Source: Chloroflexota bacterium (lineage in GTDB: Bacteria; Chloroflexota; Dormibacteria; Aeolococcales; Aeolococcaceae). From it: a stretch of DNA of 42,137 bases. Both the position numbers and the translations under genes were made by a program. The stretch is from positions 1-42,137 of the forward strand of contig VBGJ01000148.1 in NCBI GenBank assembly GCA_005880445.1, given 5' to 3'. Under the pieces are notes generated by a model that saw nothing but the letters and a program-made list of their open reading frames with translations, ran no database searches and was not told the origin of the DNA. Numbering within the stretch: the first letter of the stretch is position 1; every line of letters starts with the position of its first letter. Positions 10,228 to 18,865 of this stretch are shown here, piece after piece.

Positions 10228-11379
10228 ATGAGGACGCGCCGCCGTATCGTGCTGCTCGGCGCGACCGGTTCGATCGGTCGCCAGGCGTGCGACGTCATCG
10301 CCCGCTTCCCCGACCGGTTCGAGCTGGTTGGCGCCGTCGCCGGGCGCGATGCAGCCGGCCTCGCCGTGGTGGCGGATCGGTTCGCCGGACCGCGCACGGC
10401 GGTTGTCGCGCCCGATGCGAACGCGACGCTGCCGCCGGGCTGCGCGTCCGGGATCGAGGCGGCGTGCGACATAGCGGCGATGGACGCCGACGTGGTCTGC
10501 GTGGCGATCACCGGTGCGGCGGCGCTGCGCCCGACGCTTGCGGCTCTGGATGCCGGTCGCCTGGTGGCCACCGCCACCAAAGAGGTGCTGGTGATGGCCG
10601 GGGAGCTGGTGCGTGCCCGGGCGGCCTCGGCCGGGACGCGAGTCATCCCCATCGACAGCGAGCACAGCGCCGTATGGCAGTGCCTCCGGGGTGAGGACGT
10701 CGCGTCCGTGCGGCGCATCGTCCTCACCGCAAGCGGAGGGCCGTTCCTGCACCGTCCCATCGGCACGTTCTCGTCGATCACCGCCGAAGAGGCGCTGGCG
10801 CATCCGACCTGGCGCATGGGCCCGAAGGTGACGCTCGACTCGGCGACGATGCTGAACAAGGGCTTGGAGATCATCGAAGCGCACTTTCTCTTCGACGTGC
10901 CGTACTCCCGCATTGAGGTTGCCATCCATCCCGCGAGTGTCGTGCACAGCTATGTCGAATTCCAGGATGGCGCTGTGATGGCCCAGCTGGGCGAACCGGA
11001 CATGCGCATTCCGATTGCGCTCGCCCTGGGCGACGGAGAACGGCTGCCGGAGGTCGGGCGGACGCTCGAGCTGCGGGGCGCAGCGCCACTCGAGTTCTTC
11101 GACGTCGACACGCAACGCTTCCCCGCGGTAGGCGTGGCGCGCGCCGCCGGCGAGGCCGGCGGGCTCTCGCCATGCGTGCTCAACGCCGCCAACGAGGTGG
11201 CGGTGGCCGCCTTCCTCGATGGGCGGTGCCGCTATGACGAGATCATCCCGATCGTGTCCGAATGCGTCGAGCACGCTCCCTCCGGCGACCAGGCGTCACT
11301 CGACGACGTCCTCGCCGCCGACGCGTGGGCGCGGGAGCGTGCCGGCGAGCGGCTCGCGCCCGGAGCGACCGTGGCGTGA
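10228..11379 (+). CDS. dxr: 1-deoxy-D-xylulose 5-phosphate reductoisomerase (IspC)
   Basis: Second step of the non-mevalonate (MEP) isoprenoid pathway: NADPH-dependent rearrangement of DXP to MEP. The 383-residue product starts RRIVLLGATGSIGRQ (dinucleotide fold). It has VATATKEVLVMAGE, the metal and substrate residues in IPIDSEHSAVWQ, LTASGGPF, SATMLNKGLEIIEAH and the mobile-loop segment IHPASVVHSYVEF, so it looks active. A 33-base gap separates it from cdsA. The stop overlaps the rseP start (GTGA), and ispG, also of the MEP pathway, follows rseP. Confidence 0.97.
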   Translation: MRTRRRIVLLGATGSIGRQACDVIARFPDRFELVGAVAGRDAAGLAVVADRFAGPRTAVVAPDANATLPPGCASGIEAACDIAAMDADVVCVAITGAAALRPTLAALDAGRLVATATKEVLVMAGELVRARAASAGTRVIPIDSEHSAVWQCLRGEDVASVRRIVLTASGGPFLHRPIGTFSSITAEEALAHPTWRMGPKVTLDSATMLNKGLEIIEAHFLFDVPYSRIEVAIHPASVVHSYVEFQDGAVMAQLGEPDMRIPIALALGDGERLPEVGRTLELRGAAPLEFFDVDTQRFPAVGVARAAGEAGGLSPCVLNAANEVAVAAFLDGRCRYDEIIPIVSECVEHAPSGDQASLDDVLAADAWARERAGERLAPGATVA

Positions 11380-12650
11380 GTGCGCGCCAGGTGCTCATCG
11401 ACGTTGGCGCGGTCGTCATCACGCTGCTCGCCGTCGTCCTCGTGCACGAGTTCGGCCACTTCAGCGTGGCCAAGCTGTCGGGCATCCAAGTCGACGAGTT
11501 TGCCGTGGGCTTCGGACCGAAGCTCTTCTCACGAAAGCGAGGCGACACGCTGTACTCGCTGCGCGCGGTACCAGCGGGCGGATTCGTGCGCATGCCAGGC
11601 ATGCTGGGCCTCGCCGGCGAAGCGGATGCGGGCGACCGCAACTTCTATCGCGCCACCAAGCCGCGTCGCTTCGCCACGCTCGCGGCCGGCATCGTTTTCA
11701 ATTTCGTGTTCGCCGGGTTGTGCTTCACCGCGGTGAACATGGCGCCGACGCCCTCCCACGTGCTGCCGGGAGGACCACTTGCCAGCGCAGGCGTCGGCGA
11801 CGGATCGACCATCCTTGCCGTCGACGGGGTGCCCATCCACCGCGACACGCCGCAGAACGTGACCCGGGATCTGCACGCTGCCACATCGCGCGCGCAGGGC
11901 AGACCGCTGCACATCACCTTTCAGGCGTCCGACGGGAGCGTGCGCACCACCGCGGTGCGTCCCGACCTCGTGCTCTTCTATGACACGCAGTCCGGCCCGC
12001 TGCAGCCGGGAGCGTATGTGGTCAGCGGGGTCAATGGACACACGGTCGGCTCAGGTGACCCTGCCGCCGTCCTGGGCGGCGGCGGGAAGGTGATGATCAG
12101 CGGATACCCGGAAGGTGCACCGAGCCAGCGCTTCCATGACGTTGTCATCGCCAACGCGGCGACCGGGTACGCCGTGGCCAACGGGATCACCGCCAACTGG
12201 CTGCTCGGATTGCAGGCCGGCTTCGACGGTCAGCCGTTTCCGACCGCGATCTCCAACGGATTCCAGACGATCCCCGCCTTCATACGCGGCGAAGCGGTCG
12301 GAATCTATCAGCTGATCACGGTACCGTCGCTCGGCGGCGTCACCGGACCGAACGGCTTCACCGGGCCGGTGGGCATCGCGCAGGAAACCGTGTCGGCCGC
12401 GCAGGGCGGGATCCTGGGTCAGCAGGGGCTCGTCTGGTGGATCGGCTTCGTCAGCATGAGCCTCGGGCTCATCAACGTGCTCCCCATCCCGTTTCTCGAT
12501 GGTGGCAAGCTCCTGTTCCTCGGCATCGAGACCGTGCGCCGCCGCCGCATGGACCCGCGCTTCGAGGCCGTCGCATCAGCGATCGGACTCGCGGTAATTG
12601 TGCTGTTCGCCGTCTATGTCACCATCGGTGACGTGGGCAGACTGATATGA
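11376..12650 (+). CDS. rseP: RseP/RasP-type site-2 intramembrane zinc protease
   Basis: Cleaves transmembrane segments of regulators such as anti-sigma factors. In the 424-residue product, the zinc site HEFGH lies in the first membrane helix (His24-Glu25-His28) and the second site, with PFLDGGK, has its Asp near 375. A PDZ-like segment lies at about 115-200 (GPLASAGVGDGSTILAVDGVPI), followed by a longer-than-usual, less familiar periplasmic stretch (about 205-310) before the GPVGIAQE region. GTG 11376 overlaps the dxr stop; the ORF-track start at 11262 would put 38 Arg-rich residues inside dxr. No obvious anti-sigma substrate is encoded next to it. The stop overlaps ispG (ATGA). Confidence 0.94.
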   Translation: MSARQVLIDVGAVVITLLAVVLVHEFGHFSVAKLSGIQVDEFAVGFGPKLFSRKRGDTLYSLRAVPAGGFVRMPGMLGLAGEADAGDRNFYRATKPRRFATLAAGIVFNFVFAGLCFTAVNMAPTPSHVLPGGPLASAGVGDGSTILAVDGVPIHRDTPQNVTRDLHAATSRAQGRPLHITFQASDGSVRTTAVRPDLVLFYDTQSGPLQPGAYVVSGVNGHTVGSGDPAAVLGGGGKVMISGYPEGAPSQRFHDVVIANAATGYAVANGITANWLLGLQAGFDGQPFPTAISNGFQTIPAFIRGEAVGIYQLITVPSLGGVTGPNGFTGPVGIAQETVSAAQGGILGQQGLVWWIGFVSMSLGLINVLPIPFLDGGKLLFLGIETVRRRRMDPRFEAVASAIGLAVIVLFAVYVTIGDVGRLI

Positions 12651-13831
12651 GCGTCGACATCACCACTCCGCGTCGCCGAAAGACCGTGCCCGTCAACGTC
12701 GGCGGTGTCGTGATCGGCGGAGCCGCGCCGATCTCCGTGCAGACGATGACGAAGACGCAGACCGAGGACGTGCACGCGACCCTGGCGCAGATCGAGCGCG
12801 CCGCGAAGGCGGGCGCCGACCTCATCCGCGTGACCTGCGACACACGTGAGGCGGCCGCGGCGATGAAGGACATCGTGCGCGGTTCCCCGATCCCCATCGT
12901 GGCCGACATCCACTACGACGCGCCGCTCGCGCTGCTCGCTCTGCAGGCGGGGGTGCACTGCCTGCGGCTCAACCCGGGCAACATCACCGACAAGGAGAAG
13001 GTGGCTGACATCGCGCGAGAGGCAAAGGCACGCGACGTGCCCATGCGCATCGGCGTCAACGCGGGCAGCATTCCACAGCGCAAGGAGCTGAGCCGCGGCC
13101 GCGGGGCGACCATCGAGGAGACGGCACGACGCATGGTGGACGCCGCCATGGGTCACATACGAGTGCTCGAAGAGCTCGACTTCCAGAACATCAAGGTGTC
13201 GCTCAAGGCGAGCGACGTGCTGACGAACATCGCCGCAAACCGCGCGTTCGTGGCCCTCGGCAATCGCTATCCGCTGCACCTCGGGCTCACCGAGGCAGGG
13301 CCCGTCGACTCGGGGAGCGTGAAATCCGCCATGGGCATCGGCATGCTGCTCGGCGATGGCATCGGGGACACGATTCGCGTGTCGTTGGTGGGTGAGCCCG
13401 AGGACGAGGTGCGCGTCGGACGCCAGATCCTCGCGAATCTCCAGGAGAAGGGCGACGGACCGAATCTCGTGGCGTGTCCCACGTGCGGACGTCTCGAGAT
13501 CGACATGTTTCCCATGGTCAAACGCGTCGAGGAAGCGTTGCTCGACGTGAAGCGGACCATCACGGTGTCGGTCATGGGCTGTGTCGTCAACGGCCCTGGT
13601 GAGGGCATGCACGCCGACATCGGCATCGCCGGCGGGCGGCAGAAGGGCATTCTCTATCGCGGGGGCAAGGTCATCGCCACGCTGCCGGAGGCCGAGCTGA
13701 TCGACATGCTCGTCACCGAGTTGCAGCGCATCGCCGCGGAGGATGCGCGCCTGCTGTCCGAGGGCAAGCCGCTCCCCGAGGGACTCGGTGACGGTGCGGG
13801 CGTGAGGCCTTTACCGGTCGCGGCCGGCTAG
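12647..13831 (+). CDS. ispG: 4-hydroxy-3-methylbut-2-en-1-yl diphosphate synthase (GcpE)
   Basis: Iron-sulfur enzyme of the MEP pathway converting MEcPP to HMBPP. The 394-residue product has the TIM-barrel part (PISVQTMTKTQTEDV, PIVADIHYDAPLAL, LRLNPGNITDKEKV, RIGVNAGS) and the three cluster cysteines: Cys277 and Cys280 in ACPTCGR and Cys312 in VMGCVVNGPGE. Length fits the standard bacterial form without an extra domain. It overlaps rseP by ATGA. The dxr-rseP-ispG order, followed by proS, is widespread in bacteria. The next gene has its own promoter-like element, so this probably ends the long rpsB unit. Confidence 0.97.
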   Translation: MSVDITTPRRRKTVPVNVGGVVIGGAAPISVQTMTKTQTEDVHATLAQIERAAKAGADLIRVTCDTREAAAAMKDIVRGSPIPIVADIHYDAPLALLALQAGVHCLRLNPGNITDKEKVADIAREAKARDVPMRIGVNAGSIPQRKELSRGRGATIEETARRMVDAAMGHIRVLEELDFQNIKVSLKASDVLTNIAANRAFVALGNRYPLHLGLTEAGPVDSGSVKSAMGIGMLLGDGIGDTIRVSLVGEPEDEVRVGRQILANLQEKGDGPNLVACPTCGRLEIDMFPMVKRVEEALLDVKRTITVSVMGCVVNGPGEGMHADIGIAGGRQKGILYRGGKVIATLPEAELIDMLVTELQRIAAEDARLLSEGKPLPEGLGDGAGVRPLPVAAG

Positions 13832-13861
13832 CACAGCGCAGCTCGCCAGTCCTCGCTTCCG

Positions 13862-13867
13862 TACACT
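13862..13867 (+). promoter_or_regulatory. -10-like element for leaderless proS
   Basis: TACACT ends nine bases before the proS ATG in the 45-base gap after ispG. A start site about 7-9 bases downstream would coincide with the start codon, and no ribosome site is present. No clear -35 is seen. The same layout precedes rel, hisS and aroC. Confidence 0.55.
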
Positions 13868-13876
13868 TGGCCGCCG

Positions 13877-15337
13877 ATGGCTGAGGCGCGGCGCACCGAT
13901 CCGAAGGCGATAACGCGGCAGTCCGACGATTTCGACCGCTGGTACGTCGACGTCGTGCGCCGCGCAGAGCTCGCCGACTATGCGCCGGTGCGCGGCTGCA
14001 TGGTCATCCGTCCGTACGGCTTTGCACTCTGGGAGCACATCCAGCGTGCGCTCGACGACATGTTCAAGCGTACCGGGCACCAGAACATGTACTTCCCGCT
14101 GCTGATTCCCGAGTCGTATCTGCAGAAGGAGGCGGAGCACGTCGAGGGCTTTGCGCCCGAGGTGGCCTGGGTGACGCACGGCGGCGGCAAGGAGCTGGAC
14201 GAACGGCTCGCCATCCGGCCCACGAGCGAGACCATCATCTGCTCCATGTACGCGGACTGGATCCACTCGTGGCGTGACCTGCCGGTGAAGGTCAACCAGT
14301 GGTGCAACGTGTGTCGCTGGGAGATGCGCACCCGGCTGTTTCTGCGCACGACGGAGTTCCTGTGGCAGGAGGGGCACACCTTTCACGAGTCCGCCGAGGA
14401 AGCGCAAGCCGAAGTCGCCACGATGCTCGACTGTTATGCGGAGCTGGCCGAGGAGTGGCTCGCCATGCCCGTGATCCGGGGACGCAAGACGGAGTCGGAG
14501 AAGTTCGCCGGCGCGGTGTACACGAGCAGCATCGAGGCGATGATGGCGGACGGATGGGCGCTGCAATCCGGCACCTCGCACTACCTTGGACAGAACTTCA
14601 GCCGCCCGTACGACATCAAGTACAGTGATCGGTCGAACGCGCTGCAGTATCCGCACCAGACATCGTGGGGTCTGTCGTGGCGGATCATCGGCGGTGCCGT
14701 GATGGCCCATGGCGACGACGCGGGTTTGGTGCTGCCGCCGAAGGTGGCTCCCGTGCAGGTGGTGCTCGTTCCCATCACGCGCAGCAACGACGTGGAAGGG
14801 GTGCGCGTCGTGGAGGAGGCGGTGGCTGCGATCGAGCGGGCCACCCCTGAGGGGGTGCGCCTCACGGTCGACCGCCGCGAGGGTATACGGCCCGGCGAGA
14901 AGTACGCGCACTGGGAGCTGCGCGGCGTGCCGCTCAGGATCGTCGTCGGAGCCAAGGACCTGGCGGAGCAGCGTGTCACCGTGGTGCGGCGCGTCGACGG
15001 CGAGGCGCTCGTCGTGCCGGTGGACGCGATCGGCGCGCGGTTGCCGGAGATGCTGAAGAGCGCGCAGGCTGCGATCTTCGACGCCGCCCGCGGGCGCCTC
15101 GATTCCAGGAGCGTCGACGTGACGAGCCTCGACGAGCTCGCTGACGCGTTTCGTGAACGGCCCGTCTTCGCCAGCGCTCCCTTCTGCAACAGGGCGGAGT
15201 GCGAGGAGCGGGTGAAGGCCGCCGTCCACGCTGTGACCGTGCGCAACCTGCGGGCGGACCGCACTGCCAGTGGCGCTCCCTGCCTCGCGTGCGGTGGGGC
15301 CGCCGAGGACGTGGCACTGATCGCGCGCGCGTACTGA
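13877..15337 (+). CDS. proS: Prolyl-tRNA synthetase, archaeal/eukaryote-like type
   Basis: Charges tRNA-Pro. The 486-residue product belongs to the short ProRS class: class II motifs run from RGCMVIRPYGFALWEHIQ through MYFPLLIPESYL, then RPTSETIICSMYADWI and TEFLWQEGHTFHE. It lacks the long editing insertion found between motifs 2 and 3 in typical bacterial ProRS. The C-terminal third carries the anticodon-binding domain and a zinc-type end (FCNRAECEERVKA then CLACGG), characteristic of the archaeal/eukaryotic type. A leaderless start is suggested by TACACT nine bases upstream. This form is known in several bacterial phyla and is a mild taxonomic hint here. Confidence 0.96.
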   Translation: MAEARRTDPKAITRQSDDFDRWYVDVVRRAELADYAPVRGCMVIRPYGFALWEHIQRALDDMFKRTGHQNMYFPLLIPESYLQKEAEHVEGFAPEVAWVTHGGGKELDERLAIRPTSETIICSMYADWIHSWRDLPVKVNQWCNVCRWEMRTRLFLRTTEFLWQEGHTFHESAEEAQAEVATMLDCYAELAEEWLAMPVIRGRKTESEKFAGAVYTSSIEAMMADGWALQSGTSHYLGQNFSRPYDIKYSDRSNALQYPHQTSWGLSWRIIGGAVMAHGDDAGLVLPPKVAPVQVVLVPITRSNDVEGVRVVEEAVAAIERATPEGVRLTVDRREGIRPGEKYAHWELRGVPLRIVVGAKDLAEQRVTVVRRVDGEALVVPVDAIGARLPEMLKSAQAAIFDAARGRLDSRSVDVTSLDELADAFRERPVFASAPFCNRAECEERVKAAVHAVTVRNLRADRTASGAPCLACGGAAEDVALIARAY

Positions 15338-15362
15338 CCAGACCCAGCGGGGTTGGTCTGGT
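15337..15362 (+). terminator. Hairpin just after the proS stop
   Basis: ACCAGACC at 15337-15344 pairs exactly with GGTCTGGT at 15355-15362, an 8-bp stem with a 10-base loop, starting on the last base of the proS stop. It is followed by TTGGC rather than a long T run, so it would be a weak intrinsic terminator at best. The right arm abuts the -35-like region of rel. Confidence 0.5.
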
Positions 15363-15389
15363 TTGGCTGCGAAACCCAGCACGTACACT
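15362..15389 (+). promoter_or_regulatory. Promoter of rel (TTTGGC / TACACT), leaderless layout
   Basis: TTTGGC at 15362-15367 and TACACT at 15384-15389 are 16 bases apart. The -10 ends ten bases before the rel ATG, leaving no room for a ribosome site. A 10-base perfect palindrome CTGGATCCAG (15388-15397) covers the expected transcription start. Confidence 0.55.
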
Positions 15390-15399
15390 GGATCCAGCG

Positions 15400-17526
15400 A
15401 TGCCACTCGAGGACCTCCTGGTCATAGCGGAATACCTCCCGGAGGCCGACCGGGAGACGCTGACGCGCGCCCATGCTGTCGCCGCCGACGCGCACGAAGG
15501 GCAGTTCCGGCTGACCGGCGACGCCTACGTCGAGCATCCTCTGGCGGTCGCCGGCATCCTTGCCGAGCTTCGTCTGGACACAGACACGCTCGTGGCGGCC
15601 CTGCTGCACGACACCGTCGAGGACACCCCGCTGACCCGGGACGACATCCGCGCCTCCTTCGGAGAGCCGGTGGCCAAGCTGGTCGACGGAGTCACGAAGC
15701 TCGGCAAGATCCACGTCCGCACCGCGGAGCAGCACCAGGCGGAGAACATCCGCAAGATGCTCGTCGCCATGGCGGAGGACGTGCGCGTCGTCCTCATCAA
15801 GCTGGGCGATCGTCTGCACAACATGCGCACCGTGGCCGCGCACACCGCCGAGCGGCGTCAGCGGATCAGCCGCGAGACGCTCGACATCTACGCACCACTC
15901 GCCCACCGGCTCGGCATCTGGCAGATCAAGGGCGAGCTCGAGGACCTCGCGTTCGCGCAGCTCGATCCTGACAACCATCACCTGATCCAGGCCAAGCTGG
16001 CCAGCCGGCACGAGCAGCGCGAAGCCTTCGTCCGCGATGTCACTGAGATTCTCGAGCGCGAGTTCGAACCGCTCGGCATGGCGGCGGAGATCGCCGGCCG
16101 CACCAAGCACCTGTACAGCATCCACGAAAAGATGCGGCGGGGCCAGAAGGACTTCGACGAGATCTACGACATCATCGCGATCCGCATCCTCGTCGACACG
16201 ATCAAGGATTGCTATGGCGCGCTCGGCGTCGTCCACTCGCTGTGGAAGCCGATTCCCGGTCGCTTCAAGGACTACATCGCGATGCCGAAGGGCAACGGCT
16301 ATCAGTCCTTGCACACGACCGTGGTATCGCACACGGGCGAGCCCATGGAGGTGCAGATCCGCACGCAGGAGATGCACCAGACATCGGAGTACGGGGTGGC
16401 CGCGCACTGGTGGTACAAGAGTCCCGACGGCACGCGTCTCGATGAGCGTTTCACATGGCTCCGCCTGCTCATGGACTGGCAGAAGGAGGTGCTCGACGCT
16501 GAGGCGTTCGTCGACACGGTGCGCGTCGACATCTTCCAAGACGAGGTGTTCGTCTTCACGCCGCGCGGGGATGTGCGCTCCCTCCCACAGGGATCGACGC
16601 CGGTGGACTTCGCCTACCGCATCCACACCGACGTCGGTCACCGCTGTATCGGTGCCAAGGTGAACGGTCGCATGGTGTCGCTGGATCATCGCCTCGAGAA
16701 CGGCGACATCGTGGAGGTGCTGACGACGAAGGGTCCGCGCGGTCCGTCGCGTGACTGGCTGGGCTTCGTCAAGACGTCGAGCGCCCGGGAAAAGATCCGG
16801 CAGTGGTTCAAGAAGGAGCGGCGAGAAGAGAACATCCAGAAGGGGCGCGAGGCGCTTGACAAAGAATTCCGCCGCTTGCGTCAGATGGCGCTGAGCACGG
16901 TCAAGGACAATGAGCTCGACAAGCTGGCTCAGGAATTCAAGTTCAATGCCCTCGACGACTTTCTGGCGGCTGTCGGATACGGCGACATCAGCGCGCGGAG
17001 CGCGGTGCTGCGCTTCAGCGACGGCGAACGCCCGGCGGAAGAGCACACACTCGGCATCCCGCTGACGAGCACGCCCACACCGACGGGATTCGTGCGAGTG
17101 CACGGCCACGCCGACATGCTCACAAGCCTCGCGAGCTGCTGCAAGCCCGTCGCCGGTGAGCCGATCCGCGGATACATCACGCGGGGGAAGGGTGTGACGG
17201 TGCACCGCAGCGACTGCGCGAACGTGCGCAACGTCATGGACGCCGGCCGGCTGGTGGAGGTGGAGTGGGAGACGGGCGCAAAACAGGTGTATCCGGTGTC
17301 CATCAAGATCGAGGCCTGGGATCGCACCGGGCTCTTGCGAGACATCGCGGCGGTCATCGCGGAGTCGAAGATCAATCTCAGTGGCGCCGACGTGCAGGTC
17401 TACGACGACCGTACTGCCGTGATCTCGACCATCGTCGAGATCCAGAACCTGACGCAGCTGAGCCGGCTTCTCGAGCGTCTCGAGGCCGTGCGTGACGTGC
17501 ACACGGTCGCGCGCGAGCCGGGCTAG
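15400..17526 (+). CDS. rel: Bifunctional (p)ppGpp synthetase/hydrolase, Rel/SpoT family
   Basis: Makes and degrades the alarmone (p)ppGpp in the stringent response. The 708-residue product shows the full long-RSH order. The HD hydrolase domain (HPLAVAGIL, then LLHDTVEDT with His70-Asp71) is intact. The synthetase has GRFKDYIAMPKGNGYQSLHTTV; the RFKD motif (about 288-291) is the RxKD form typical of bifunctional enzymes. TGS follows (VFVFTPRGDVRSLPQGSTPVDFAY, about 383-440), then a helical/zinc region with ASCCKPVAGEPI and a C-terminal ACT domain. ATG 15400 is chosen because of the promoter ten bases upstream; the ORF-track start at 15199 runs into proS. It sits between synthetase genes whose uncharged tRNAs trigger it. 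Confidence 0.97.
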   Translation: MPLEDLLVIAEYLPEADRETLTRAHAVAADAHEGQFRLTGDAYVEHPLAVAGILAELRLDTDTLVAALLHDTVEDTPLTRDDIRASFGEPVAKLVDGVTKLGKIHVRTAEQHQAENIRKMLVAMAEDVRVVLIKLGDRLHNMRTVAAHTAERRQRISRETLDIYAPLAHRLGIWQIKGELEDLAFAQLDPDNHHLIQAKLASRHEQREAFVRDVTEILEREFEPLGMAAEIAGRTKHLYSIHEKMRRGQKDFDEIYDIIAIRILVDTIKDCYGALGVVHSLWKPIPGRFKDYIAMPKGNGYQSLHTTVVSHTGEPMEVQIRTQEMHQTSEYGVAAHWWYKSPDGTRLDERFTWLRLLMDWQKEVLDAEAFVDTVRVDIFQDEVFVFTPRGDVRSLPQGSTPVDFAYRIHTDVGHRCIGAKVNGRMVSLDHRLENGDIVEVLTTKGPRGPSRDWLGFVKTSSAREKIRQWFKKERREENIQKGREALDKEFRRLRQMALSTVKDNELDKLAQEFKFNALDDFLAAVGYGDISARSAVLRFSDGERPAEEHTLGIPLTSTPTPTGFVRVHGHADMLTSLASCCKPVAGEPIRGYITRGKGVTVHRSDCANVRNVMDAGRLVEVEWETGAKQVYPVSIKIEAWDRTGLLRDIAAVIAESKINLSGADVQVYDDRTAVISTIVEIQNLTQLSRLLERLEAVRDVHTVAREPG

Positions 17527-17578
17527 CGTGTTTCCGCGACGCGGCGCGCGGTTGCGCTGCCCCGCTCCAGCAAACCCG

Positions 17579-17584
17579 TAGACT
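17579..17584 (+). promoter_or_regulatory. -10-like element for leaderless hisS
   Basis: TAGACT ends nine bases before the hisS ATG in the 67-base gap after rel. TTGCGC at 17552 is 21 bases upstream, too far for a standard -35. No ribosome site lies before the ATG, so translation of a leaderless message is the simplest reading. Confidence 0.55.
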
Positions 17585-17593
17585 CCGGCGTTC

Positions 17594-18865
17594 ATGGCGG
17601 AGATTGCTGCCCCGCGCGGCACGCACGACATCCTGCCCGCGGAGTCGGCGTCGTGGCGATGGCTGCTCCAAGCCCATGACCGCATCGCCGAATCGTTCGG
17701 CTACCGGCCCATCGAGACCCCCATCTTCGAGTCGACCGAGCTCTTCGCGCGCGGCGTGGGCGCGGAGACCGACATCGTGGAGAAGCAGATGTTCACGTTC
17801 ACGGATCGCGGTGGGCGCGCGCTGTCGCTGCGCCCAGAGAGCACCGCGGGCGTCGTCCGCGCGGTGCTCGGAGCGCACCTGGACCAGGAGCGCCGCCCGG
17901 TCCGCGTGCACTATCGGGGACCGATGTTCCGCGCCGAACGCCCACAGGCGGGGCGGCAGCATCAGTTCACGCAGGTTGGCGTGGAGTGCATCGGGGAGCG
18001 ATCGCCAGACCTCGACGCGGAGGTGATCGAGATCGCATGGCGGTTCTTCGACGCCCTTCAGCTGACCGGTGTTCGTCTGCAGGTCAACACGCTCGGGGAT
18101 GCGGAGGATCGCCGTCGCTATCGGGACGCGCTGGTCGCGTACTACTCACCGTTTCGGGCACGGCTGTGCGATGACTGCAAGCGACGCCTCGACATCAACC
18201 CATTGCGGCTGCTCGACTGTAAGAAGGACTCCGACCTGGTCGCCGGTGCACCGGTGATGTGGGATCTTCTCGACGCCGGCAGCAAGGCGTTCTTCAACGA
18301 TGTGCTCTCGTCCCTCGAGAAGGCAGGCGTGCCCGCAACGGTGAACCATCGCATCGTTCGCGGCCTCGACTACTACGCGGACACCGTGTTCGAGTTCTGG
18401 CACGACAGTCTTCACGGAGCGCAGAACTCGCTGGGCGGCGGCGGACGCTATGACGGGCTGGCCGAGCTTCTCGACCTGCCGCCCGCGCCTGGAACCGGCT
18501 ATGCGCTTGGCGCAGAGCGCATCCTCATGGTGGCGCAGCGGCTCGGCATCGCCCCCGGTCCGGACCCCGATTGCGACGCCGTCGTGTGCTCGGTGGAGAC
18601 GCCGCAGGCGCAGGTCGCCGCCACATTTGCGCGAGAGCTCAGGACCGCCGGCGTGCGGGTCGTGCTCGATGTGTCGGAACGCCGGTTGGACCGCAAGCTT
18701 CGCGCTGCGGATCGCCTGGGTGCGCGCGCGGCCGTGATCGTGGGGGAGGAGGAGGTGCGCGATGGCACGGTGGTCGTGCGCGATCTGTTTGAGCACGCGC
18801 AGCAGCGGGTCGGGTCCCCAGAGCTGACCGACGCGGTGTCGCGCGTGATCAGGATGCGCGCGTGA
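17594..18865 (+). CDS. hisS: Histidyl-tRNA synthetase
   Basis: Charges tRNA-His. The 423-residue product has class II motif 1 around FGYRPIETPIFESTELF, motif 2 in YRGPMFRAERPQAGRQHQF, the HisRS signatures VNHRIVRGLDYYADTVFEF and LGGGGRYDGL, and motif 3 GYALGAERILM. The anticodon-binding domain occupies the last 100 residues. The gene starts at ATG 17594 behind a leaderless-type promoter, and its stop overlaps the aspS GTG start (GTGA). The rel-hisS-aspS order resembles that of many Gram-positive bacteria but lacks the D-aminoacyl-tRNA deacylase gene (dtd) often found there. Confidence 0.97.
   Translation: MAEIAAPRGTHDILPAESASWRWLLQAHDRIAESFGYRPIETPIFESTELFARGVGAETDIVEKQMFTFTDRGGRALSLRPESTAGVVRAVLGAHLDQERRPVRVHYRGPMFRAERPQAGRQHQFTQVGVECIGERSPDLDAEVIEIAWRFFDALQLTGVRLQVNTLGDAEDRRRYRDALVAYYSPFRARLCDDCKRRLDINPLRLLDCKKDSDLVAGAPVMWDLLDAGSKAFFNDVLSSLEKAGVPATVNHRIVRGLDYYADTVFEFWHDSLHGAQNSLGGGGRYDGLAELLDLPPAPGTGYALGAERILMVAQRLGIAPGPDPDCDAVVCSVETPQAQVAATFARELRTAGVRVVLDVSERRLDRKLRAADRLGARAAVIVGEEEVRDGTVVVRDLFEHAQQRVGSPELTDAVSRVIRMRA

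Noticed and set aside
14581-17685. A 1034-residue - strand ORF across proS and rel
   Set aside because: It lies opposite two clear genes and its translation is Arg/His-rich with no family pattern. High GC removes stop codons in antisense frames, so this is a shadow.
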